Assembly: GCA_047495785.1 (NCBI GenBank) | Contig: JBLDXI010000085.1 | Span: 239,368-303,367 of the forward strand | Direction: 5' to 3' | Source: Lepidodermella squamata | Taxonomy: Eukaryota > Gastrotricha | DNA: 64,000 bases | Shown: piece after piece, positions 41,080 to 53,256 of the stretch | How the letters are laid out: every line of letters begins with the position of its first letter | Position numbering within the stretch: position 1 is the first letter of the stretch | The notes under the pieces: generated by a model | Databases searched by the model: none | The model's input: the letters and a program-made list of their open reading frames with translations, nothing else | Told to the model about the DNA's origin: nothing | Translations under genes and position numbers: made by a program

Positions 41080-44000
41080 ATGAAGGTCAAGTCACGATTT
41101 CTCACGATTTTATTGAAATTTCTCGAAATTAGTACAGCTTTGAAAATCGAAGCCGCTGGAAATGCTGAACTGAAATCGACCATCAAGAATCTAAGCTCAT
41201 CAGGTCAAAAAGTCGCCGAATTAAGCGATCCAATGCCTCGATTTGTAACTTCAACCCACTTCAACACGAAATCGACATCGAACAGGACGAAATTGATAAC
41301 AATTTTAACATCGATCAACTACCTGGGACCATTATACACAGGTCCGATTAGTACCAAGTCGCTTGAATTAGCTCTCGATAGATTCGCCGTTTTGGAAAAC
41401 TGGCTGCCTGGATATGAAATTGCACTCGATTTGATAGATGATGAATGCCTTGATGGGCCGACAGTTACTGGGTTAATGCATCAGATTCAGCGAAATCAGG
41501 ACGAGGCTGGCCAACTGAATCGCATCTCACTCATGTTTCCTACAACGTGTTCAGCTCAAGAAACATCTGCAGAGGTTCTGAATTACTACAACCTAACAGG
41601 GGTAGGTGGTAAAATCTGATTTCGAAGCCCAGTCAGATATTTTTTTTATTTACGCTTCCGATGGTGGGGCACTTCCTCCTAGACAGTTGCCAGCCAGATA
41701 ATTTACGATATTTCGAAGCTCAGATCACATTAATGAACCTGTTCTATGGGCCATGTCATTTAAAATTCAAGCCTAGGCAAATTGAATTAAATTTGTGTGA
41801 ATAACCTTTAAAGCTCCTCATTGCCCATTCTATAAAGTCACTTGAACCTTATCAAATCTGAGGGGACCTTTATGACCGTTTTGAATCTTTCAAAAACCTA
41901 CCTAGACTTGAGCTTCGAAATCTCTGCTTCAAGCAACAATGAGAAAGCTCGTTACAATTATTGAAACGCTTCCAGCTATTTCCACTGACCTTTCCAAGCT
42001 TGGTTAAGATTCCGGAACCTTTTCGAAGCTATGGGAACCTTTACATTACAACATCTGAACATCAAAAGGTTTTAGTTCTTTTCCAGCTTGATAATTAAAA
42101 GTATTTGAATTATCTAAAGCTTTTTCGTGTCTTATTTATGTTCATGGTACCTAGGCGAAAGGAAAGAGGATTGAAAATACTCACAGTGAACATTGAGCTT
42201 TGTCATTCTGGTGAAGCCTCTCATCTTTTATTTGGGAATTTCTCAATAGAGTTAACCCTTCGAATCATTTTCATCACTCTAGTCTGTATCAAGATCCTTT
42301 TTACTTCAGATGGTCCTACTTCAAAACACCCCAGAATTCTTGCTACAACGCAAGCGGTACAAGCAGTTTTTTGGGCTTGGCGAAACAGGCGACAAACCCT
42401 ACATCGCATTGGCCTCATTTGTCTCTCAGATGGGCTGGCGTCAGATTGCCGTCATATCGGAAATAAATTCCTACTTCAACGCAGTAAGTGCGATTATATG
42501 ATGCATAAACACGTTAAAACAATCTAGTCCCTTTGATAGATTGAGCGATATTTCTTTCCTGTACTCACTCGAATGAACATAACCCTAGCGTGGGTTGGCA
42601 AAATAACGTATGCGTCGTCGAACAGTGACGAGTTGGTTTCAAATTTCGAAGAGCTGAAATCGCACGATCAGCGAATTATTTTCGTAAATGGCGACTCAGC
42701 ATCCGCAATGGCGTGCTGGCTGCACCGATACAAAATGTTCGGACCATCCTACGTTCTATTCTTCGTAAACTGGGTCTACATCCCACCAAGCGACTGCTAC
42801 ATCCCAGAATACGTTGCATCTTGGTGCACGAAGGTAATGGTAGCCCAAGTTTACGAGGGCGCCTTTTTCATGGGCGATTCTTCACTGCTTGATGTTTACG
42901 GCGAAGATTGGACAGATTCGACTGGGCTTAGTGGCAGGCAGTTTATCGAAGGTATGAGGTCCAAAATCAATCGCCCTGAGGAATCGATTGGCTGGCAGTA
43001 TTGGCGGACTATGTACTACGACGCTGGGCTGTATCTCGGTTTCGTCCTCAATAGGACTGAATCGATTCTACGGGGCAGAAATCAAACCCTTCTTGATTGG
43101 ACGATAAATTCTGAAAAATTCCAAGAAAACGCTTCGGAAATCATGAAAATCTACGAAGAAGCAATATATTCGACCTATGTTCAAGGTTTCAAGGGGATTT
43201 ACGACTTCGATCGGGCTACGACAGTCAATTCAAACGGCTACACCCCTGCGACGATATTTCAGCTGAGAAATGCGGAGGACTTTAGCAAGTACCCTGATCA
43301 ATACGTAGTTGGGATTTACCAATCAAATAACCGGACCAATCCTACGACTCTACGGCGCGATCTAGTCAAATGGAGTACGAAAGATGGGTTACCGCCTCTG
43401 GACAGACCGATTATCGTGCCTTTGGAAGTAACTTTGATCCCGCAGGTGGTTGCAGGAGCAATTTTCGGTAAGGGATACGCTAAGGTCTAAATCACTGAGA
43501 TTTCAGTAGTTGAGAGTATTATAGGATATAAGCGGTTTCTTTCGTCAATTCGAAAATCAGTTAATTTCAGACTGTTTTTACAGGTATTTCCGTGATTCTT
43601 TTGATTTCCATGCTTTCGACGGTGTTGTTGATTACTTTTGGAGCGAAAAACTACCCTTCGACTTCTTTTAGTCTCTGCGAGAATTTTATTGGCTGGGGTA
43701 ATGTTGTAACTTGTCTCTCTGGCCTGGCAATGCCGATAAATCACTCAATGAGAGCTAATATCGCGGTTTGCGCCATGGCTATTGCTATCTTCGTTTCTAT
43801 CGGCTTTGTTACCACAATGCTCGGCATTATCGGCCAGATCGAATTACTTCACGCGAGACTAACATATTCTTACTGCAGAGGTTCTCGACAATTCCTTAAA
43901 CCCTCCTTATCGAATCGATACCTAGAGGAAGGTTCTACGAAGCAAAGTTTAAGATTACCTAGCGAATCCAGTTTACAGATCATAGAAGTTAGAAAAGGAC

Positions 44001-44737
44001 CTGGTCGTCTAAAAGTCGTAATTTTCACTTTGAACTGCTTCCTAGTTATTGGAATATTCGCGACAGGCCCACTGGAGACAGCACGAGTACTCGGGCCTAT
44101 GTTTCATGATGATAATGATGCGAGTTTGATATTTCAAGCTTTTTATTACCAGCCGTACGTCTCAGCATTTCCGGATGAAGTCCAGGCTATGGCGATCGCT
44201 GTAGCCACTCTTCATGTTCTCATTTTTGCGTACGCTTGCTACGCGTCGTACAAATCCAGTAATGTAAGCCCTAAATTGATCGTATTCGAATTGCTTTCTG
44301 TTAATGAAATTTTTTTTATGAAATTCTAAAATATCTTAAAACAATGCTTGAAGATTCCTCAAGTCAGCAAAAATAGTCATAAATTTGTAGGAAAGATTAA
44401 ATTATACCGCCCATTTTCAGAATCTATACTCGACACAATGGAATTTCAAGTTGGTTCTTCAAACAAGACGCGCTAGTCGCGCTCTTTACTGTATTGCCCT
44501 GTTTCTCATGGCTGCAACATTCCTCGGCTTTCGTCTCGGTCCAGATTACACCTTGCCACTAGGGGCCAGCTTAGCTATCCTTTTTTCCGCTGCTTCATTC
44601 GGTCTGGTGATTTTGCCAAAAGTGAACGAATTCGCCTTTTGATTATTTTCATCCAATTTATCTTCATTTTACAGGCTCTATGCAACAAACCCGCTATTGC
44701 GACTATTAAATCGAACATGTCAGCAACCCAATATTAA
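41080..44737 (+). CDS. GABA-B-type metabotropic receptor (class C GPCR)
   Basis: Six exons: 41080-41601, 42310-42483, 42540-43467, 43584-44263, 44421-44621, 44675-44737; 855 residues. The ATG at 41080 gives a plausible signal peptide (MKVKSRFLTILLKFLEISTA). Residues ~85-480 form a periplasmic-binding-like ligand domain: LGPLYTGPISTKSLELALD, ALDLIDDECLDG, a CSAQETSAEVLNYYNLTG segment equivalent to the GABA-B C-S-V...NLTQ region, and FVSQMGWRQIAVISE. Residues ~530-835 contain seven hydrophobic helices, ending RALYCIALFLMAATFLGFRL and ASLAILFSAASFGLVILPK; the VILPK end of helix 7 is the GABA-B VxxVPK motif. There is no cysteine-rich domain (as in GABA-B, unlike mGluR) and no N-terminal sushi. 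The cytoplasmic tail is only ~25 residues with no coiled coil. Likely a plasma-membrane neurotransmitter receptor or an orphan relative. Confidence 0.85.
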
Positions 44738-45545
44738 AACGGTTCGATGACGCTCACGCGATAAAATGAGCAGAAAATATGGGCAAAAAACGAGCCGGTG
44801 CAAGAAAAAGGATCATTTTCCAGAAATAAAAGATGAATTAACATTTCACAGGAGAAAAATGCGGGAGCCGTAGTACAGTGAAAGGCAATTTTGTTTTGTT
44901 TCAACGATAGCCTGGGCCTAGCAATAGGACACGTATCCGTGAAGTCGAGGCGTTTTACTGTACGGTTTACTATCAAATACCCCGAACCCAGCCATCCAAT
45001 ACACCCAAACAATTTTAACATATGGGATCTGAGGCTTCCGCCGAATCACGCCAGTGCCGGGATGATGTTTCAGCCATCAGGTGGGGCAGTGCCTGCGTTT
45101 GACCCGCCGCTCGACACCCCAGCTCAGCTGGGATTCCAAGCAGAGGAAGGGGTGACCGGGTTTACCCTTTGGGTTGTTCGGGTTAATGAGAAGTAAATCA
45201 CTAACAATTCACTTCTTATTCACCTTGCTTCTGTTGTAAAATTCGGTATCTGCCAACCCTTAGGCCTTAGGCGCTACCCATACATGTAAAAGTCGTAGAC
45301 TGGCCCCGGTGGTATCGGGTCACAGCGTAACATAAAGAGTTCGAATTATGGTGTAGTGCGGAAACTTTCCTTCATGCTTTAACCATAGAAATCCAGCATT
45401 ACATCTCCTCATCACGATTGCAATAAAATCTAAAATCGATTGGGAATAGGCAGGAGATCATAGGTTTATACAAACGCATAGTTTATTGTTTAAAAATCAA
45501 CATTGAGGCTAAGGCTAAACAAATTGTACAATATGGAAGAACAGT
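44738..45545. other. Convergent intergenic region
   Basis: This lies between the receptor gene (plus) and the LDL-A gene (minus). An open frame at 44891-45196 has no family resemblance or splice context. AATAAA near 45422 is a possible signal; nothing else is seen. Confidence 0.4.
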
Positions 45546-47239
45546 CTAGTGAAATGAGGCGTTGGTGTCTCGCTTGCCGATGCGAATGAAGCTGCTATAC
45601 TGCATAACGCTGTTGGTACCGAATGAAATTTGAGAATAGCCAGTTCCGAAATTTTTGAAAAACACTTGGCTTTGCCATTGTCTGCCGCAAAACATCTCGT
45701 CGGTGCCGTCACCTATAAGCAAAAGAATATTCAACTCTACGAATTAGTTGTTAAATAGAAATCGAAATCGATTGATTAATCATTATTCAAATCTTAATGG
45801 ATTAATATAACTCACGGCAGTCTCTGAAGCCGTTGCACCTCGCACTAGGACTGTAGCACTCCGTACGACTACTGCATGGCATAGCACCGAACTTGCAACT
45901 CGGGCAATGCTCATCACTGCGGTCGCCTTCATGGTAAAACAAAACTATTAGTAAAATGATGATCTAGTCTAATCTCGAGCCCGCATTACCGCAATCATCG
46001 TAACCGTTACACACTCGACTGTAAGGCACGCAGTAACGTTTGTTGCGGCACAGAAAATATCCAGGATCGCACTGTCACAATGAGAAGTACAGCTATGCGA
46101 ATAATGAATCTCCGGCGTTTGAACTAACCTGTGGGCAGCCATTTTCGTCGCTGTTATCAACTTGGGAAGCAAATAGTTGAGCGGCTAAGAAATGCAGAAA
46201 AACGAGAAACTTACAGCAATCGTTAACGCCGTTGCACAGATGAACAGGCGTTATGCAGATGGGAGCGTTGAGGCAGGGGAATGACCCAGGAGCGCAATTG
46301 TGTGGCGGAGGGGGAGGGGGTGGAGGCTGAGCCTAATTTGAGAACCTAGTGAATGACGCTCGCGATCCGGAAAGGTACCTACCGTGGTTGTTCTAAGGTC
46401 AGAATTGTCTCTTAGTTCTGGACAGTTATACTCATCGCTGCTATCGCCTGAAATTGAAAAAACAGTAGGTTTGAACAGGTTTGAGTTTTCGTTTTTGTGA
46501 CTTCTATGACGTTTTGATACTTCATAGCGTAATTACTGAGGAAAACTTACCACAGTCGTCCTCTCCATCACATTTCCAACCATATTTGATGCAATTGCCG
46601 TTACGGCATACAAATCCCGAGCACTACACAATAGTTGAAGTACTTATCTTCCTGCCAGTCATTGCAAAGCATTTTACAAAGCACTCACCGGGGTCGTCGT
46701 GGGCCGGGTCGTTGGAGCTGGGGTCGTTGAAGACCGTGGGCAACCTTCTTCATCGCTCCTATCACCTGAAAAGGTTTTTTGACTGAGTAATGATTCAAGA
46801 AATCCAAAGACTTACTGCAATCCTTAATTCCATCGCATCTATCACTTCTCAAAACGCAATAGCCGTTGTCGCATCGGAATCCCGAACACTGCGACATTGA
46901 AACATCGTATATAACATTCCAATAGAATCATTTTCAAAGGGAATATTTACCGGAGTCGTTGGCGGTAGCGTAACTGGGCAATTCTCCTCATCGCTCCCAT
47001 CATCTTGAAATAATTGGAAAAATGAACATAGCCTTGATTGCGAAACGATCTATATTTTACTTACCACAGTTTCTGAAGCCGTTGCACCTCTGCCAAGCGT
47101 CGTAGCAGCCACCGTCAGCGCAAGTATACGCGTTACACTAGTGGAGTTTTGAATATTCAGTCCAGATTTATTTTAGAATTTATTCCGTAAAATACCGGTC
47201 GTTTGGTGGTTGGGCAGTTAAATTCATCGCTGTAATCTC
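45546..47239 (-). CDS. LDL-receptor class A repeat protein (5' incomplete)
   Basis: Twelve exons on the minus strand, in order: 47196-47239, 47065-47137, 46951-47003, 46816-46888, 46689-46765, 46551-46623, 46383-46447, 46215-46332, 46129-46160, 45990-46071, 45816-45926, 45546-45712. Six full LDL-A modules are seen ([60 protein letters not shown] and others), each with the acidic GDxSDE calcium-binding end. The first exon found encodes only an acidic SDEFNC end, so at least one module and the signal peptide lie upstream and were not located. Almost every module is split by a phase-1 intron just before GDxSDE. Short Thr/Pro linkers ([23 protein letters not shown]) separate modules. The last exon encodes ~54 residues without a membrane helix. 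Probably an extracellular ligand-binding protein. Confidence 0.8.
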
Positions 47240-49789
47240 CTGCATTCAAAATTGAAGTAAATTATGAACATCATTTTTTCTAAAGACAATTTATTGGTGC
47301 ACATCCTATATTTGAGGTCCAGCGGTTTGAAATTTTGACGTCGGGTTCTTTCACAAATGTTTGCATGAGTAAATGTACACCTTTCATTTCTGTGAGCCTC
47401 ATAAACCCTTGAAAAATTCGGCTTCGACAAACTGTTTCGGGCAAGGGTCCCTTAGATTTTTCCAATGGTTTCTATGGGTTAGGTATTCATAGTGACGCCA
47501 ACTTTGCGTGGCCGTTTTCAACCAAGCGGAACGGGATTCTGCGGCAAAATCAATTATTTCTTAATTATTTGCTGTAAATAAATTAGTTAATGAAAGTTAT
47601 TATTAATTTCATAAAGAAAATAATTAAATTTAGAGTTTCTATGGCGATTGGGATTGTTTATCGGCTGAAGTAGTCTCGCGTCGCCTCGCGTTTGCTGGTG
47701 CTGAGGCGTCAAGTGGCTAACGTGAGGTGGGTTAAGCTGGACTTGTACGTTTTCTGTTCGTTATCGGCCGATTTATCCGTGTTGTAGGTGTACGATCCTA
47801 CTCCTGAGCATCCTCAAATTGTATAAACAGCCAGCCAAGTTCAGCACGCCTCAATATGCCTTCCTCAATCTTAAAACTTACAAGTATCTGTGAAACATGC
47901 GGTATTGTTACTCAAGAGTAAACGAATTATCCCTTTCAATCTCATCCGTAGTTGAATTGCATCATTGAGATGGTGAACAAGAAATGATTACGAGTTCTGT
48001 TTTGTTCACATCTATTTATTGGCTATGCAAACAGGAATCGACAATCTATAATGCGAATTTAATCGATAATGCGAAAGATCTCACAGCAAGGTATCGTTCA
48101 ACTCAGGAACTAAGGAGTCGTAGGTGACATAAATAAAAATGATCTGCCCACCAAGCTTTTTGTACTTTGTATTACAAAAAACGAGGAAACAGTGATGGCT
48201 AATGGATAAATCGCACGACTCAATACTGTGAAAAACAATCTTCAAGACAGCTGGCTGCACAAAATAATAGACTAAATTTGATCAAGTTGGAACGAGGAAT
48301 TACGAAACCAAAGTAGTGTTAGATAACAAGTGAAATCAGACCAGCCGCCAGCAACTGAGCAACGAGGAGACGCATTTTTTTTTAACGAATTTCAGACAGA
48401 CACCTCATGACTGTTATCAACTCCAAATAAAACCCTGCTAATCAACTCTAGTGAATTTCAAAGCAGGTAGATGAATGTAATGATGCTGCCAACAAAAAAC
48501 AGGAATAGATCATCGCACAGAGGAATCCGTAGTTTCGAGTACCAAGAAATAAGCTAAGCATGCCCGTTCACAAATTTCGCGGAAGAAGAATCGACAAGAC
48601 GCAGTCCTAAATAAAGAACAATCACGCGAAACTGGTAGGGCATGACGGCGGGTGAAGCAATACCGTATAGATGAAATCACTCGAATTTTATGATTTTCAG
48701 GCAGAAAATTGTTGACCCAAGTTATTTAAATCAATTGTGAAAATTATAGATCTAATCTTATATCAAAGCAGGTATTCAAGGTCGCAAACACGGAACAATA
48801 GCAAGCTTCAAATACAAAGATAAGACCGGCCATCACTGCAATAGGTATCGGCAGTTGGAAAAACACCAGAGGAAGCTCAAGTTTTATAATGAACGGATGT
48901 TTTCATTCGACGAATGAGTTCCGAAGCGAAGCGCAGGCTGCGTTGAATTTGTTGAGTTACCTCGAAATTTGCGGCTAATCGACTCACAATCGACTCGCAA
49001 ATAGATTTCGACAAGGCTGAAACACAAATCAAATTGTAAATTCGATGAAAAAATGAGAAATAAATTAAAAATTTGATTGGCAAAATATCAGAATACAAAA
49101 AAGTCGATTGGGTGACTAAACAAGAGGGACATCTTTGAACTTGAGAGGATTAACTGAAGAAGATATTTTTTTCCAAATGAAATTCCCATACATTTTCATT
49201 CCCTTAAATTTGCCAGAATTATTCGAAATTTATTCGCAATATGCAAATCAAAGAAATGGAAGAATTTATTTTTTCTATGCGAATCGTTTCAAGTGAATAA
49301 AACTCAAGCGTAACAGCAATTCCTTCGCAATTAAAGTTTTCGAAATTAGTAAATTTAACGATTCCAAGTATCGATTTTAGAAATCAGTAATTTTCCCGAT
49401 ATCAGCTGTCTTGGAACCTAACATCGATCATTTTTCTACGTAGCTTAGGGCACCATGTAGCTACGATACAAAAACCCAAGGATCAGGGAGGGCATCAGTA
49501 TCGATCAAAAAACGAAAACGCCTAAATCGCAAAAAATCTGAAAAATTGAGTACCAGGATGCTTAAATTCAGTGCTGGATCCTCATTTTTAGTTGTGGAAA
49601 TATTTGGACCTAATTAGTAATGGTTGAGATACGATGTATTCAAGACGAAAATTACACATCGCCCATTCCTGATACCCAAAATACAGGCTATATCCGGAAA
49701 GTAGCAACTTGACTAATGTTTAGTCTGACTTGCTTTGGAATCTCTTGAAATGAGTAAAAAATGTCGTGAAATCCGAAATAGATGACAAA
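47240..49789. other. Long AT-rich region without a recognised gene
   Basis: The missing 5' exons of the LDL-A gene should lie here or beyond, but none was identified with confidence. Short open frames lack splice context or family similarity. No repeat or RNA gene is recognised. Confidence 0.4.
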
Positions 49790-51210
49790 ACCGTGTTCAT
49801 AGGGCAGGCGTCGGTCTTAATTCATAACAAAACAATGCGATTTCATAGCGTTTTTCGAGCGTTTTCAAAAGCGTTCAGCATTCAAGAAAGTTAGCATTTA
49901 GCATTGGAAAAAATATTACTTGGGTAAAATTGACAGCAAATAATGTGACGAGGCATCCGTAAATTCTTCCCGATTATTTGACGATTTTATTGACTTTCTG
50001 CGCGGGCGGAAAAATGTGAAAAATTGCTACCAAGGGGATCGAAAAACGATTTTTCTATTCACCTGATTTAGACCGGATATATTTTATTTGGAGGAGGGCG
50101 GTACATTTGAAAAATGGGTAACGAAGCCAGCGAAATGGGATGCCTTCGTCCACGAATTTTTGATACCGGTTAGATACAATTTTTGGGCCGGCGGAAAAAT
50201 GTGAAAATTCCTATCTAAGACAGCGGCAGGCCGTGCCTCTACCCGCGGTTTTTCTCAATTTATAAATTCGGAATAGTGCATTTTCCTCATTTTGGCGCAT
50301 TATAGACTTCAGTACCTATTCTCACCGATTTACCGGGGAAACAAATAAGTTCACTGCGAGGAAACCACGACTAAAGCTCGATCGGAATTAATCGGGAATT
50401 ATCGGTATATTCAACTTAAGTGAAGTTAATCTGGATTCATCAGATTGTTCCTGCCAAAAAATGCCGGGGCGGCCTACGGCAATCTATATGAAAATTTCTG
50501 GAATATATCGGAGAAAAGTCCGAGAAATTTTTCAGTAACCCTGGAATTTCAAAAATAAAATACCGAATTTTGCAGAATTTTCATTAAAGCTATCAACGAA
50601 TAAATTCTGAAATTTAGGGCATGCATGCTGCTGAAATTAGACAAATTATGAGTGTTTTCGATGCAAATGTTTTGCAAATGGCAACTCAAAGATCCCGAAC
50701 ATTTTTTTTCGATGACAAATGATATTTAATTAATCGGCTGATAATTTTGCCCATCAGGTAAAAATAAGCAAATTCTTACCAATTCATCGATGAGGCATGT
50801 TGACTAGATCTCGACGTATGATAGAGCCAGCGCCCTCATCAACCAATCATTCAATTGACATTCCTTCATCCCGAATCCCGAATAACACGCGATCCTCTTT
50901 CATGGGTTGCTTGGGCCGGTGGTGGCGCCGGTGGTTGGCGACCCTGGTGCTGTTTTGTCACGCTCGCCGTAGTCGTGCTGGCGCATTCTGTGGAGGCCAC
51001 GCTCGCTAATCACTGTGTTGAGCGCGAGAATGTAACACTTTCCAATCGACTCGAAAACTTGAAATGCGGCATCTGAAAATAAGAGAAAATAGCTTTGATG
51101 ACGTGGGTTTTTTCATGATGCAATGTTTGTCGGGAAGTCCGAAGTTCGAGATGCATACGAAAAGATCCATATTTTTCCCGAAAAAAACCCGAATTTTGTC
51201 CGAATTTTGT
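49790..51210. repeat. Long duplicated block, copy 1
   Basis: Matches 54640-55990 in the same order and orientation, from GGTCTTAATTCATAACAA through GATTATTTG, GCGGGCGGAAAAA, TTTACCGGGGAAACAAA, GCATGTTGACTAGATCTCGA to the exon-like cassette ending near 51072 and on to GTCCGAAGTTCGAGATGCAT. Many small indels separate the copies. No coding content is recognised. Confidence 0.75.
50780..51072 (-). other. Exon-like cassette 1 (minus strand)
   Basis: On the minus strand it is bounded by TTATTTTCAG and GTAAGAATTTGC, both good splice sites, and is 293 bases long. Related cassettes lie at 51848-52098, 55606-55889 and 57608-57871. No frame is open throughout. It may be a non-coding exon or a repeat with chance splice sites. 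Confidence 0.4.
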
Positions 51211-51847
51211 AGATGGTGAATAAAAAAGCTTCAACTTGCCTAGAAAAATCAATGGTCTTTCACAGAATTTTGGTCGGTCATAGAAGGATAGAAAGCCAGG
51301 GATATTAAATAGGAAATAGGTGGTAATAATGCGCAGTTACGGTAAAAATGTATCTCTTCACACTTTTCAAAGCTGGACATATATTTTTGTAAACAAATTT
51401 GAAATTGTAATGAGAACTACGAAATCAGACGACGTAACCCCATTTTTTATGCGGAAAAGAGGGTGCAAATTATCTGATGAAATTTGGCAGGCACTGATCT
51501 TCCAATCGTAATACCGATTTTGGAACGCGAAGGAAATTGCTTTGAATGAGTCAAGAAATCGGAGGGCGACCTTCGTCAAAGAATTGAACCTCGATGCAAG
51601 GCCTTGCCGGCATCTATTCCTGTTTATAGCACGGCATTGAAACACCTTGGAATCCTAGAATCGTCCTTATTCAAGTCAACACACCTTTCGCCATTTGCTG
51701 GAAAATATAGAAAATACCCCAAACCCTATTTTTCACTTGCTACCGGTCAAATAAAAATTAAGTCTATTTTCTTCGATGCATTAATCAAAAAGGGAATCGG
51801 CTGATATTTTTGCCAATCAGATGAAAAAGGAATAAGAAAATTATTAC

Positions 51848-52098
51848 CGATGGCTGGGACATGCTGACTGTATCTTGACGCTTGCTATGGGAGCCAGTTC
51901 ACTCGTCAACCTGTTATTCGATTAGCAATCCTTGTTACCCGCCTAACACGCCTCGAGTTGCTAAGGCTGGTGGTGGTGCCGGTTGTGGTCGACGCTGGTG
52001 TCGCTTTGTCACGCTCGCCGTGTTGACGCATACTACGATGGCTACGCTCGCGCGAGAATGTCCCACTTTCCAATCGACTCGACAATTTGAAAAATCAT
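51848..52098 (-). other. Exon-like cassette 3 (minus strand)
   Basis: 251 bases between TTATTTTCAG and GTAATAATTTTC on the minus strand. It shares GAGTCGATTGGAAAGT and the CGGCGAGCGTGACAAAGCG region with the other cassettes. A retrotransposon fragment is inserted 36 bases upstream of its acceptor. Confidence 0.4.
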
Positions 52099-52134
52099 CT
52101 GAAAATAAGAAAATAGCTTTAATGACTTGGCTTT

Positions 52135-53243
52135 CCCCCGACGATGAAATTCTATTAGATAAAAATCCAAATTTAACGGAAATTACTCTCACCGAAATTA
52201 AAAATGCCATCGACCACATGAAAAACGGTAAAGCCCCGGGTATAGATGAAGTAAGACCCGAAATGATCAAAGCTCTGAGCGAGGCCAATATTGAATGGCT
52301 CAGGGAAATTTTGAATCGAGCTTGGATAGATAAGAGGGTCCCAGAAGAATGGTCAACGGCTATAATTACCCCAATTTATAAAAATAAAGGTGAGAAATCA
52401 AAATGCCAAAATTAACTAAACTACAGAATTTCTAAGGCAGGCAGTGTTTTCGGCGCCATGAATAAATTCATGTGCAACAAAAGTCAGGTTTCCATAGTTA
52501 CAAAACTTAAGGTACTGACATGTGTTATAATACCTACCATCATTTACGCCTGCGAATCGTGGAACATATCGATAGCCCAAGAAAATAGACTAAACACTAT
52601 AGAATATCGATGGCTTCGATCTATAGTAGGTGTCCACCTAATGGACTATATTCCAAATATAGACATTCGACTTGCGTTATGCGGAGGTCTCATTGAAGTG
52701 AGCCGCATTGTTGAAAAACAAAGGCTAAGATATCTAGGGCACATAATTAGGTCACGTGACTATGACGTAGAAGGACTAATACACAAAATATATATTTGGA
52801 CGCCTCCGCTTGGGTGGTTTGCACCCAGAGGTAGACCTCGAACCAGATGGATCAACGGAGTGCATAGAAGCTTAATTAAAGTAGGTCTTACTAAGGAAAT
52901 TCGCCGGAAAAAGAAAACCAATAAGAACAATAAGGTCAAGGATAAGAAAAATAAAGCCACCAAGAAACGAGAAAACAGAAAAAATCCCGGCGAAAAGGAT
53001 TTTGAGATCAAAATTATTCCCGATGTCCAACTAGCGGAATCGGTTTCTTTTGAAAAAGATGAATGGCGCATGGTTGTTAACTCGATTGAAAATTACGAAT
53101 TCTATACAAAAAGCAGAATCCTCGACTGTGGGGGTGGGTGAGGATCATTCTTCGCCTGCCTTCGCCCTCTTCAAAACCGGAAACGGTACACGACGCTCAG
53201 TCCCGAAGAGGATAAATAAAAACATTATTATTATTATATTATT
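52135..53243 (+). mobile_element. Truncated non-LTR retrotransposon with 13-bp target duplication
   Basis: ATGACTTGGCTTT occurs at 52122-52134 and 53244-53256, flanking the element. The 5' end is truncated inside the reverse transcriptase: it begins near LTEIKNAIDHMKNGKAPGID and continues to PEEWSTAIITPIYKNKGEK, stops, then resumes near 52458 with the C-terminal part (VIIPTIIYACESW, RLRYLGHIIRSRDY, RGRPRTRWINGVHRSL), so the catalytic middle is deleted. A Lys-rich segment follows. The 3' end is an ATT-repeat tail rather than poly(A). It is dead as an autonomous element. Clade is uncertain; the endonuclease part is absent. Confidence 0.85.
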
Positions 53244-53256
53244 ATGACTTGGCTTT

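Noticed and set aside
44891-45196. Plus-strand open frame of ~100 codons after the receptor gene
   Set aside because: No signal peptide, domain or splice sites; composition resembles intergenic DNA.
47224-47465. Minus-strand open frames as the missing first exons of the LDL-A gene
   Set aside because: They lack the LDL-A cysteine pattern and a signal peptide, and their frame does not join the exon at 47239.
48877-49098. Minus-strand 73-codon open frame with a hydrophobic start
   Set aside because: No splice context, no family resemblance and typical of chance in AT-rich sequence.
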